From Hyphomicrobiales bacterium (GTDB lineage: Bacteria; Pseudomonadota; Alphaproteobacteria; Rhizobiales; Beijerinckiaceae), in NCBI GenBank assembly GCA_003963405.1, contig RXIY01000021.1, positions 62,001-126,000 of the forward strand: a stretch of DNA of 64,000 nt, in the 5' to 3' direction. The translations under genes and the position numbers were made by a program. Every line of letters starts with the position of its first letter. Position 1 is the first letter of the stretch. This document shows positions 54,422-61,614 of the stretch, piece by piece. Under the pieces are notes generated by a model, which searched no databases, was not told where the DNA came from, and was given only the letters and a program-made list of their open reading frames with translations.

Positions 54422-54667
54422 ATGAAGCTTGACACCAAAATGAAAGATCAGTGTCGCGCTGTCGCCCGCGATTTGTTTTCAATGGACGCGGTGTGTCGCG
54501 AGATCAAGCTCGATGATTTTTCGGTAAAATTCAATGAAAATCTAGTTGGCGCTGGCAATGATCCTCAGATCGCTATGCGGCTCGTGCGTGAAGTCCGCGA
54601 CGAAATTTGGCTTAGACTTTTCCTCGCCGATCGCGATGAGTTTCGCAAACGCCGCGCGATGCGATGA
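54422..54667 (+). CDS. Small hypothetical protein
   Basis: An 81-residue frame starting just after the terminator (MKLDTKMKDQCRAVARDLFSM). It is charged and helical (GNDPQIAMRLVREVRDEIW, RLFLADRDEFRKRRAMR). A GGAAAA stretch precedes the ATG. Because the terminator lies directly upstream, it would need its own promoter or read-through, which lowers confidence. It is convergent with the HEPN-motif gene. No family is recognised. Confidence 0.45.
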   Translation: MKLDTKMKDQCRAVARDLFSMDAVCREIKLDDFSVKFNENLVGAGNDPQIAMRLVREVRDEIWLRLFLADRDEFRKRRAMR

Positions 54668-54749
54668 CAGTCGCTCCCCGCAATGCGATCGATGCTCGCC
54701 TCATCGAAGTCGACGATGACACAGCCGCCCGTCTTGCGTGCGACAGACT

Positions 54750-55553
54750 TCAAGAAAGCGCCTGCCGCAGGCGCATCATCTGTCGCGCAAAAGGGACAAA
54801 TAGCTGGAGATTCACATAGACCTGCTCACGATCGGGAACAAAGGTCCCGGTAGGATGACCTGCGTCGTTGCGAGCGATGCGAAGAATTGACTGGATGGCG
54901 TTGAGATTGATGTCGATATCTTCAAAGTGATTGCGCGGCTCGAGAGAAGGTAAAACCGGCCTGAGAGCTGCGTGAAACTTGGTTATCTTGCGTCGAATGA
55001 ACACTTCCCTAGTCGCATTCTCGAAGAGAGATCTATAATTTTCACTCGCAGCGACTCCATCAAGCAAACGCAGGAATTCAGCCTCCGCCGCGACGCCCAG
55101 CATGACGCAAGAGGCTAAAAGGCAACCCGCGTAGAAGGCGCTAACAGCCTCCTCAAGATATGAAACTGCCTCCCTCGAAATATCGGGGATCTCGCGATCT
55201 ATTATTGCAAGAAAGGTATTCGCATCGTGGAACCGATAGGGGCTCTGAGATTGCAAGCTATTCTTTCCAAAATGACTCAGTCGGAAGAAAGGCCAATTCG
55301 AATTTGAATTGTCGAGTCCTAGTGTGATGTAACCTTGGCGGAAAAGATCCCAAAAAACGTCGCGGACCAGCTCCTTATCCATTCGATGGACCAGGTGTTG
55401 CTCGCAAGATTCTCTCCGGCTAAGGACCTCGGTGACACCAGAGACAAGCGACCCAAACTGCGTCGGGTCGTAGGCGACCCTCTCTTGTCCGAGTAAAATA
55501 CTAACGACAATTTCACGAATTTCTTCGTAAGAATGGGCAATTCCGCCTGGCAT
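54750..55553 (-). CDS. HEPN-motif protein, candidate RNase or defence effector
   Basis: A 267-residue protein. The second half (about residues 125-265) is all-helical with AVSYLEEAVSAFYAGCLLASCVMLGVAAEAEFLRLL and the R-x4-H motif R228-N-D-A-G-H233 in LRIARNDAGHPTG, the HEPN signature as in DUF4145-like proteins. HEPN RNases act in toxin-antitoxin and abortive-infection systems. The first half (RRESCEQHLVHRMDKELVRDVFWDLF) looks like a winged-helix adaptor but is not assigned. It ends a minus-strand run that starts with two XRE regulators. The RNase function is inference. Confidence 0.65.
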   Translation of the reverse strand: MPGGIAHSYEEIREIVVSILLGQERVAYDPTQFGSLVSGVTEVLSRRESCEQHLVHRMDKELVRDVFWDLFRQGYITLGLDNSNSNWPFFRLSHFGKNSLQSQSPYRFHDANTFLAIIDREIPDISREAVSYLEEAVSAFYAGCLLASCVMLGVAAEAEFLRLLDGVAASENYRSLFENATREVFIRRKITKFHAALRPVLPSLEPRNHFEDIDINLNAIQSILRIARNDAGHPTGTFVPDREQVYVNLQLFVPFARQMMRLRQALS

Positions 55554-55752
55554 TCCTGGCCTCCCTAATCAAATCCGACCCTGCTAGGACGGACATCATG
55601 CTTTCGCAGTTAATGTCGCGCCGCATCATGACCCACGAGTTGTACCGTTAGGATTAATCTTTGCTGTGTTTGGGCATGATCTCGCCCTCGGCTGGAGTCT
55701 CTGCGTCCGTCTTAACGTGAAAAAATTCCGCCGATTTTTCATTCTGGCGACT

Positions 55753-56628
55753 TTATCGCCGTCTTTCGAAGGCATCGAAGCGTTCTTCTTTCGGTCTGCC
55801 GCCTTCGCCTTTGACTCCATTCACGCGCTCGATCGCTGTCCTGACCTTTGCCTCGGAGCATTCCGCCAGACGGAGGCCGGCAAGGGCCGCATTCACGAAA
55901 TCGACGAAAGCGTTTGATGAAGATGGATTGTGCCCTGTTAAGCCGTACCAAAGCTTCCCCAGCCCCTCGATAAAAAGAGAGTCCCAATCGGCCCTTGGCG
56001 GACCCCGCACCTCCTTTTCCCATTCAATTCGTTGTTTCAACGCGTCTGCTACGTCGTTAAGAAGTCGAATTCTGCTATTGTTTTGCAAAAATTTTCGTCT
56101 CCATCCTTCGAATTTTCTTGGATCAGACGGAATTCCTTTTTCTTGTTCTGGCCAAAAGAACAAATCCAACAGGTCAGGCTCGTTCAGGTGTTCCAAAACA
56201 GATTGAATATTCTTTAATTCGCGCTTTAGCTTTCTTTCACGATTAATGCTACTTGTGACTAATGCTAAATGCGTGGTCGTTTCTCCTGCGATCCTGGCTA
56301 TTTCGGTGCGTGCGAGGTAATATGGACAACGCAGGCCGATGTTTTTCAAATACTCTCTTCTATCATACTTAGTGATGGCGGAATTTATTTCCTTGTCGAG
56401 ACGCTCAAGGCTTTCTTCTTGATTTGAGGAAATATTCCAGGGCTTCCAGGGTATTCTTGGAATGACGTGACGCCAAAGCGATCGGCTTATAAATCCGTCA
56501 GGAAACCCAACGTCTGGATCCCACTCAAAGTCAGGTAAAAGCAGAGTGAGAGCTTTGTGCAGTGTCGGATAGGCAATGTGGCGTCCGGCGCGCGCGCCCT
56601 TCTTCTGGCATTTTCCTTTTTCAGACAT
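55753..56628 (-). CDS. Hypothetical protein of the XRE-HEPN operon
   Basis: A 291-residue protein from the ATG at 56628. It is rich in charged and aromatic residues (LLPDFEWDPDVGFPDGFISRSLWRHVIPRIPWKPWN) with a long helical middle (INRERKLKRELKNIQSVLEHLNEPDLLDLFFWPE) and a conserved-looking LWYGLTGHNPSSSNAFVDFVNAAL. I recognise no domain. It lies 6 bp after the second XRE gene, so the two are in one transcript. It is about 200 bp before the HEPN-motif gene. The base composition is lower in GC than the core genes, as in typical cargo. Confidence 0.65.
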   Translation of the reverse strand: MSEKGKCQKKGARAGRHIAYPTLHKALTLLLPDFEWDPDVGFPDGFISRSLWRHVIPRIPWKPWNISSNQEESLERLDKEINSAITKYDRREYLKNIGLRCPYYLARTEIARIAGETTTHLALVTSSINRERKLKRELKNIQSVLEHLNEPDLLDLFFWPEQEKGIPSDPRKFEGWRRKFLQNNSRIRLLNDVADALKQRIEWEKEVRGPPRADWDSLFIEGLGKLWYGLTGHNPSSSNAFVDFVNAALAGLRLAECSEAKVRTAIERVNGVKGEGGRPKEERFDAFERRR

Positions 56629-56634
56629 ACAAGC

Positions 56635-56862
56635 TCAACGGTGCTTCATAAGGTGCACGCCTGGCCGGCCGCCACTCTCCGGGATGAACTCGACGCCAGC
56701 TGCTTCGAGAGCGACTTGAATGGTTGCAACCAGGCAATCCGGAACTGGCCGCCCTTGCTCGAAATCGTCGATTGTAGAGATGCTGAGGTCGGCCATATCG
56801 GCGAGCTGCTCTTGAGAGAGCCGTAATAGCTCCCGCGCCGCGATGCACTGCGATGGGATCAT
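56635..56862 (-). CDS. XRE-family HTH regulator (second of a tandem pair)
   Basis: A 75-residue one-domain repressor. The HTH is ELLRLSQEQLADMADLSISTIDDFEQGRPVP (residues about 11-42), followed by VALEAAGVEFIPESGGRPGVHLMKH, a tail shared with the upstream gene. Its start overlaps the upstream stop by ATGA. The pair looks like an old duplication (same HTH length and the same AGV-x-F-I/V-x-E-x-G-x-GPGV tail). It may control the downstream cargo or the divergent block. Confidence 0.85.
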   Translation of the reverse strand: MIPSQCIAARELLRLSQEQLADMADLSISTIDDFEQGRPVPDCLVATIQVALEAAGVEFIPESGGRPGVHLMKHR

Positions 56863-57116
56863 TGCGGAACGAAGCTCTTCTTCAGCCGCACCCCTGGCCC
56901 TTCGCCATTTTCCTCGACGAAGATTACGCCGGCGGCTTCGAGAGCAGAGCGGATATCTTGTAGCGTCCGCCCATAGGGCTGGCGTTTGCCGGCCTCAAAA
57001 TCAGCTAGCGCGGCAACGGAGACGCCGGAGCGTTGCGCCAAGTCTCCGCGAGACCATTCCAGCAATGCCCTTGCGGCTCTCGACTGTAGAGGGAGAAGCG
57101 TCGTTTTATCTGACAT
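56859..57116 (-). CDS. XRE-family HTH regulator (first of a tandem pair)
   Basis: An 85-residue protein: HTH LLEWSRGDLAQRSGVSVAALADFEAGKRQP (about residues 19-48) and tail IRSALEAAGVIFVEENGEGPGVRLKKSF. The type is common in rhizobial prophages and islands. Its start codon overlaps an imperfect dyad, so autoregulation is likely. It is divergent from the small-gene and replication block starting at 57237, the place of a CI-like switch. Confidence 0.88.
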   Translation of the reverse strand: MSDKTTLLPLQSRAARALLEWSRGDLAQRSGVSVAALADFEAGKRQPYGRTLQDIRSALEAAGVIFVEENGEGPGVRLKKSFVPQ

Positions 57117-57168
57117 TAGATTTTTTCGCTTGTCTTGCGCAGAACCTCATGTATTTTATCCGAGGTTA
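57109..57168. promoter_or_regulatory. Divergent control region of the XRE regulator
   Basis: TCTGACATTAGA at 57109-57120 is an imperfect dyad covering the XRE start codon. A related TCTAAC element lies inverted (GTTAGA) in ATCCGAGGTTAGAC near 57158-57171. AT-rich spacers lie between them. This is a plausible operator pair for the XRE repressor, separating the minus-strand cargo operon from the plus-strand replication block. Confidence 0.4.
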
Positions 57169-57236
57169 GACAAATTCACAACCACGCCGACCAACGCCAG
57201 AAATACCATTCCTGGTGAACGGGAAAGTATTGTCCA

Positions 57237-57368
57237 ATGCCCTGGAAAACGACCGTAACCCTACTCGCCCTCACACCCTTCGCGCCCCTATGGCTGGCCT
57301 TCGCTGTCGTCGAGGCGCGCAAGGCGCTGGCAGTCGCCCGTGTTCATGGAGGCCGCTGCCATGACTGA
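57237..57368 (+). CDS. Tiny membrane protein
   Basis: A 43-residue frame: MPWKTTVTLLALTPFAPLWL then AFAVVEARKALAVARVHGG. One hydrophobic segment (residues 8-25) suggests a membrane peptide. Its stop overlaps the next start at 57361 by 8 bp (ATGACTGA), suggesting coupling. It is the first possible gene of the plus-strand block after the XRE promoter region. Small size keeps confidence low. Confidence 0.4.
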   Translation: MPWKTTVTLLALTPFAPLWLAFAVVEARKALAVARVHGGRCHD

Positions 57369-57939
57369 TAATGACGCTGAAATCTTGCGCCTCGCCGCCA
57401 TACTGTCCGTCGCATGGGAGCACGAGAAGGATCTCCAGGCCAAGGAGGATAAAAAGGAGAAATATTTCGCCGCGGTAGCCGACAGCGGCCGCATCGTCGA
57501 TATGATGATCGCTACGCCCGCGCGGACGCTCTCCGCACTTCGCGCGAAAGCCGGGGCTCTCCACTGGTGTCAAATGGGGAGATTCGAGGGAATTTGCCCA
57601 ACTAGCCGCGAAAATGTGTGTCGATCGAGTGGGCCGGCAACTACGGATATGCGTCTCGCGGAGTCGATCCTTTTCGACTTACTCGCTATCTCCAATCCCA
57701 CAAGCGCGCCTGATGAGAATGGAGGCGCCATGGCCGCTGATAAACCGGCGCCGTTTAGCCCCTATGACATGGCGCTCCGCCAGCGCGACCGCCTGAAAGG
57801 CCTCTCCGTGCTGGTCGAGGCGGCGCATCTTCACGCGGGTTCACTTCACGAGGCCGGCGAAGGGCTAATTCAACTGCTCAAGGACGTCGCCGCCGACGCT
57901 GAGGAACTATTCGAAGCTCTTCGCAGAGACCCAGCCTGA
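57361..57939 (+). CDS. Hypothetical protein of the replication block
   Basis: A 192-residue protein from the ATG at 57361 (MTDNDAEILRLAAILSVAWE). The N-terminus is helical with KDLQAKEDKKEKYFAAVADSG. The C-terminal third (SPYDMALRQRDRLKGLSVLVEAAHLHAGSL) is also helical. The middle is Cys-containing but lacks a paired zinc motif. No family recognised. It follows the XRE control region and is probably expressed early in element induction. Confidence 0.5.
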   Translation: MTDNDAEILRLAAILSVAWEHEKDLQAKEDKKEKYFAAVADSGRIVDMMIATPARTLSALRAKAGALHWCQMGRFEGICPTSRENVCRSSGPATTDMRLAESILFDLLAISNPTSAPDENGGAMAADKPAPFSPYDMALRQRDRLKGLSVLVEAAHLHAGSLHEAGEGLIQLLKDVAADAEELFEALRRDPA

Positions 57940-57979
57940 ATACGGCGCTCGACGCCTGGCATGAACAGGAGAAAGCGAA

Positions 57980-58366
57980 ATGACCGAGATCCTCCTCACG
58001 GAACAGCCCGCCAGACGCGGCTTCTTGCGCTCACTTTTCGCTGCGCCAGTCGCAGCACTGGCCACACACAAGCTGATCCTGCCCGCCAATGCGCTTGTAA
58101 CGCCAGGCGATGCCGCCGCTCGTCTTGCCCATCACGTCGCGGGCGCCGAAGTCGCCTTCGGGGAGCTGTATCCGCATGGCGAAATTTTGCAGTGGGGAAG
58201 CCATAATAGAAACGCCGTCACGGACCTAAGAAAGCGCTTCTTCCGGGGTAAGCTTAGCGGGGATTTTGTCCTTGATTTCAGCACAATCCAGCCTGAGCCC
58301 ATTCCTGAAAATCTGCGTCAGATGCTCGATAAATTCGAGCGCACGCGGGGGCTTCGAGGACCATAA
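57980..58366 (+). CDS. Hypothetical protein with twin-Arg-like N-terminus
   Basis: A 128-residue protein. The N-terminus, QPARRGFLRSLFAAPVAALATHK, resembles a twin-arginine or Sec signal, followed by HVAGAEVAFGELYPHGEILQWGS and LRKRFFRGKLSGDFVLDFS. No domain is recognised. An exported protein in an element of this type would be unusual; the signal could instead be a helix. It lies 40 bp after the previous gene. Confidence 0.5.
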   Translation: MTEILLTEQPARRGFLRSLFAAPVAALATHKLILPANALVTPGDAAARLAHHVAGAEVAFGELYPHGEILQWGSHNRNAVTDLRKRFFRGKLSGDFVLDFSTIQPEPIPENLRQMLDKFERTRGLRGP

Positions 58367-58387
58367 TCGAGCTCCCCCGCCGCCGGG

Positions 58388-58600
58388 GTGCGCGCCGGAC
58401 CGCTCGTTGAGCGGCCAAAGAGGCTCGAGAGGCGCGTGAATCGTGCCTTCGATGCCCTTGGCGACCTTCCCGACATCGGGCAGGCGCTTATCGCCGTCGC
58501 GGACGAGTTGGCGGCCGATCCTGACCTCGAAGACGATGAACTCGACGAAGAGCCCGCGCCGCTCCTCATCCGACTCGGTGAGGGCGTTCGGACTTTTTAG
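58388..58600 (+). CDS. Small acidic hypothetical protein
   Basis: A 70-residue frame with a GTG start (MRAGPLVERPKRLERRVNRAF). The C-terminal half is highly acidic (ADELAADPDLEDDELDEEPA). It could be an anti-repressor or DNA-mimic type protein, but that is only by analogy with other small acidic phage proteins. It ends just before the 52-bp module copy B. No strong ribosome-binding site. Confidence 0.45.
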   Translation: MRAGPLVERPKRLERRVNRAFDALGDLPDIGQALIAVADELAADPDLEDDELDEEPAPLLIRLGEGVRTF

Positions 58601-58601
58601 C

Positions 58602-58653
58602 AAATGTCAATGCGGTTTCGCGGGGCTGATTTCACGCCCTCAAGCCGCATGGA
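58602..58653 (+). promoter_or_regulatory. 52-bp module, copy B (start of the AlpA-primase block)
   Basis: The module has the same length and ends as copy A at 51559-51610. ATGCGG (58610-58615) and CCGCAT (58645-58650) are spaced exactly as in copy A. The ATG in its right half starts a short reading frame that overlaps the AlpA-like gene. Two copies at the beginning of the element's two plus-strand blocks point to shared control. Confidence 0.6.
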
Positions 58654-58747
58654 CGCTCACCCATATGCGTTGCTGAATGCGCGTCATCGCAACGGCTCGC
58701 GCCGGATAGGAAACGCGAGTGATTGGGGGAATCAGCACGATGTCTAA
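58649..58747 (+). CDS. Possible leader peptide before the AlpA-like gene
   Basis: The ATG inside the 52-bp module opens a 32-codon frame (MDAHPYALLNARHRNGSRRI and so on) that stops at 58747, overlapping the AlpA-like start at 58740 by 8 bp. It has no domain and no clear ribosome-binding site. It may couple translation of the downstream gene to the state of the module. It may also be chance. Confidence 0.3.
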   Translation: MDAHPYALLNARHRNGSRRIGNASDWGNQHDV

Positions 58748-58973
58748 AGACGCAAATCAACCTGCGACGAAATTGCTGACGGAGAATGAAGCTGCGAATC
58801 TTCTGAGCATCAGTCATCGGACCTTGCAGGCCTGGCGCATCAAGGGAGAAGGCCCGCTTTTCGTGTCCGTCGGCCGCTTGGTGCGCTACCGTCAGGCGGA
58901 CCTCGACGCTTGGCTCGAAAGCCGCAAATCGGCCAGCACCTCGGCGCTCGCGGCGAGCGGTGGAGCGCGCTGA
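58740..58973 (+). CDS. AlpA/excisionase-like HTH protein
   Basis: A 77-residue winged-helix protein from the ATG at 58740, with TGGGGGA upstream. The MerR/Xis-type HTH reads LTENEAANLLSISHRTLQAWRIKGEGPLFVSVGRLVRYRQADLDAWLES, the standard form for excisionases and AlpA regulators. In P4-like and PICI satellites such a protein switches on excision and the replication operon. It lies directly upstream of the primase genes with near-overlap, supporting that role. Confidence 0.88.
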   Translation: MSKDANQPATKLLTENEAANLLSISHRTLQAWRIKGEGPLFVSVGRLVRYRQADLDAWLESRKSASTSALAASGGAR

Positions 58974-58975
58974 GG

Positions 58976-59287
58976 ATGTCGCCCCATGGCCGCATTGCCT
59001 TTCGCCGTATAGCTGAGAAAGCGGCCGCGCATTCGGAACTCATTGTGACACGTTGGCTTCCGGACGGCCGCCGCGAAGCCGGAGAATGGGTCTCGAGAAA
59101 CCCCAAGCGCGCGGATAAACGCCTCGGGTCGTTCAAGATCAATCTTAAGACTGGCGCGTGGGGAGATTTCGCGACCGACGATCGAGGGCGCGATCTCATT
59201 TCGCTTGCGGCCTTCCTTTTCGACATCAAACAGCGCGACGCGGCGATCCGCGTCGCTGAAATGCTCGGCATTTTCCCCTATGAATGA
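58976..59287 (+). CDS. Short primase-associated protein
   Basis: A 103-residue protein from the ATG at 58976, 2 bp after the AlpA stop. The pattern LPDGRREAGEWVSRNPKRADKRLGSFKINLKTGAWGDFATDDRGRDLISLAAFLFDI resembles the N-terminal domain of phage and plasmid primases (the segment before TOPRIM), but with no zinc cysteines. Its stop overlaps the helicase-primase start by 8 bp, so the primase seems split into two coupled proteins. Confidence 0.7.
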   Translation: MSPHGRIAFRRIAEKAAAHSELIVTRWLPDGRREAGEWVSRNPKRADKRLGSFKINLKTGAWGDFATDDRGRDLISLAAFLFDIKQRDAAIRVAEMLGIFPYE

Positions 59288-61433
59288 CCCCTTCGCGCCG
59301 ATCTCCGGCGTAAAACCAAATTTGCGCGTCGTTTCGAGCGACCACGTCATCGTCTCGCCAGTTCCGCCTGACGCGCCTAAATCGCCGGAGCGTCATCCAA
59401 GACTTGGAGTCCCTTCGGCCCGGTGGGAATATCGCAACGCGTCCGGCGAGCTTTTAGGCTTCGCCTGCCGCTTTGATCCCAAGGGGGGAAAGCAATTCAG
59501 GCCGCTCGCGCTCTACCGCGCGCCCGGCGGCGCCCTTGAATGGAGGTGGGAGAGCTCGCCCGCCCCGCGTCCGCTCTACGGTCTCGACCGACTCGCCGCG
59601 TCGCCCGATAGCGACGTCGTTGTCTGTGAGGGCGAGAAATCCGCAGATGCGGCGGCGCGGCTGCTGCCGAAATGCGTCGCCGTTACCTCGCCGAATGGAG
59701 CGAAGAGCGCCAACAAGGCTGATTGGGGTCCGCTTCGCGGCCGGCGCGTCGTCATCTGGCCCGACGCTGACGAGCCGGGCTCCAAATATGCCGAGACGGT
59801 AGCCGAGCTCGCTTATGAGGCCGGCGCTATCTCCGTGGCGATCGTCGTGCGGCCGGCCAACGTAAAAGACGGTTGGGACGCAGCCGACGCGGAAGATGAG
59901 GGCCGCAACACGGAATGGGCTACTGAATTGATCACCCGGGCGACGGCCGTCGCCGCGCCGTCTCAGACCCGAGGCGCCAATGGTCGCGCACGCTCTGGCG
60001 CCGACGGCAAACGTCGGCGCACGCCACAGCGCGACTTGCTTAGCCAGCTCGCGGAAAGCTGCTCGTTTTGGCATGCGCCAAATGGCGATGCGTATGTGAC
60101 CTTTCCCGTCAATGATCATCGCGAAAACTGGAAGGTTCGCTCGCCCGAATTCAAACGGTGGATGACCTGCCAGGCTTATGAAAACCTCGGTCAGGTCCCG
60201 GGTGCCCAGGCCGTGGAGGATGTGCTTCGGTTTCTCGAGGGCCGCGCGATAAACGATGGGCCCGAGCGTAAGCCTTGGCTGCGCGTGGGTGAGGGCGGAG
60301 GAAAATGGTATATCGACGTAGGCGACCCAAAGTGGCGCGTTGTCGAGATAAGCGCTGTCGGCTGGGAAATTCGAGAGCGCCATGATCTTCCGCTTGTGCG
60401 TTCGCGATCTATGCAGTCATTACCGATGCCCCAGCGCGGGGGATACGTCGACGACATGCGACGCTTCGTCAATGTTCGGGACGAGGACAGCTTCAAAGCC
60501 GTAGTCGCGTGGCAACTGGCCGCGCTTCGCCCAAGCGGGCCTTACCCTGTTTTGTTGATCCAGGGCGAACAAGGCAGCGGCAAATCCGTCCTTTCACGCC
60601 TATTGCGGTCCATCGTTGACCCCAATCTCGCGCCAATCCGAACAGCGCCGAAAGACGAAGAAGACCTTCTAATAGCTGCCAAGAACGGACACTTGGTAGC
60701 GCTCGATAATGTGTCTCGGATCGATCCCATGATGGCCGACGCACTCTGCCGCGTCGCGACCGGTGGCGGCTTTTCAACGCGAGTAAAATATACGAACGAC
60801 GAGGAGCATGTGGTGTGGGCTTGTAACCCAATCCTGGCGAATGGAATTCCCTCGCTCGCCGATCGGCCCGACCTCGCGAGCCGCGCGCTAATCGTCCATT
60901 TAACTGCCATACCGGACGAGGCGCGTCAGCCTGAGGACGAGTATCTCGATGACTGGTCACGAACGGCTCCCTTTGTCTTCGGCGCGCTTTGCGGTGTCCT
61001 TTCTGCCGCGCTCGCTCGCCTCCCAACGGTAAAGCTGGCCCGTGCCTCGCGCATGGCAGACTTCGAAAAATTAATCGTCGCAGCGTCCCCGGAGCTCGGA
61101 TGGGAGCTTGACGAGTTCTCGGCCGCCTATTCCGCAATCCGCCGCGATCTCGACGAAGCGGCATTCGAGGCGGACCCAGTGGCCATGGCGATAGATGGAC
61201 TAATCGCAGAGGAATATCCGCGAGGATGGTCGGGCACGGCAACGCGGCTCCTGGATCTGCTAATGCAGCGTGTTCCGGATGGAATGAAGCGCTCGCGCGC
61301 GTGGCCACAGACGGCTCAGGGGCTCGGCAACAGAATCGAGCGCGCAACGCCGCTACTACGTCGGCGCGGCATCACCGTCGAGCGCCGGCATAGCGGCGAG
61401 CGAATGATTACCATCGCTCCTGTCGATAGCTGA
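59280..61433 (+). CDS. TOPRIM/P-loop primase-helicase of the element
   Basis: A 717-residue replication protein starting at the ATG at 59280. The TOPRIM-like part (about residues 100-200) has VVVCEGEKSADAAARLLP and VVIWPDADEPGSKYAE (Glu and DxD metal site). A helicase-type P-loop is in VLLIQGEQGSGKSVLSRLL (about residues 420-440), with LVALDNVSRIDPMMADALCR as Walker B-like. A C-terminal domain (about 600-717) ends MKRSRAWPQTAQGLGNRIE and onward. It likely primes and unwinds the element's replication origin. The C-terminal domain is partly repeated downstream (see below). Confidence 0.87.
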   Translation: MNDPFAPISGVKPNLRVVSSDHVIVSPVPPDAPKSPERHPRLGVPSARWEYRNASGELLGFACRFDPKGGKQFRPLALYRAPGGALEWRWESSPAPRPLYGLDRLAASPDSDVVVCEGEKSADAAARLLPKCVAVTSPNGAKSANKADWGPLRGRRVVIWPDADEPGSKYAETVAELAYEAGAISVAIVVRPANVKDGWDAADAEDEGRNTEWATELITRATAVAAPSQTRGANGRARSGADGKRRRTPQRDLLSQLAESCSFWHAPNGDAYVTFPVNDHRENWKVRSPEFKRWMTCQAYENLGQVPGAQAVEDVLRFLEGRAINDGPERKPWLRVGEGGGKWYIDVGDPKWRVVEISAVGWEIRERHDLPLVRSRSMQSLPMPQRGGYVDDMRRFVNVRDEDSFKAVVAWQLAALRPSGPYPVLLIQGEQGSGKSVLSRLLRSIVDPNLAPIRTAPKDEEDLLIAAKNGHLVALDNVSRIDPMMADALCRVATGGGFSTRVKYTNDEEHVVWACNPILANGIPSLADRPDLASRALIVHLTAIPDEARQPEDEYLDDWSRTAPFVFGALCGVLSAALARLPTVKLARASRMADFEKLIVAASPELGWELDEFSAAYSAIRRDLDEAAFEADPVAMAIDGLIAEEYPRGWSGTATRLLDLLMQRVPDGMKRSRAWPQTAQGLGNRIERATPLLRRRGITVERRHSGERMITIAPVDS

Positions 61434-61454
61434 TCTTCGCGGCGCGGCCTCCCC

Positions 61455-61614
61455 GGCGCTCGGATGGAATTGACGAGTTCCCGGACGCCTATCCCGCGAT
61501 CCGCCGCGATCTTGACGAAGCGGCCTTCGAGGCGGACCCTGTGGCCATGGCGATAGATTGCCTCATTACAGAGCAATGCCCGGGAGGGTCAGGCACGGCC
61601 ACGCGGCTCCTAGT
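61455..61614 (+). pseudogene. Partial second copy of the primase C-terminal domain (left piece)
   Basis: This stretch codes for DEFPDAYPAIRRDLDEAAFE and ADPVAMAIDCLITEQCPGG, close to residues about 615-660 of the primase-helicase (DEFSAAYSAIRRDLDEAAFE, ADPVAMAIDGLIAEEYPRG). DNA similarity to about 61093-61250 is obvious. It has no start codon of its own and is broken by the inverted-repeat element at 61615. The matching continuation appears at 63434-63575. Confidence 0.8.

Noticed and set aside
55666-56217. Plus-strand frames opposite the 291-aa gene
   Set aside because: They mirror the minus-strand gene and have no ribosome-binding sites or family similarity.
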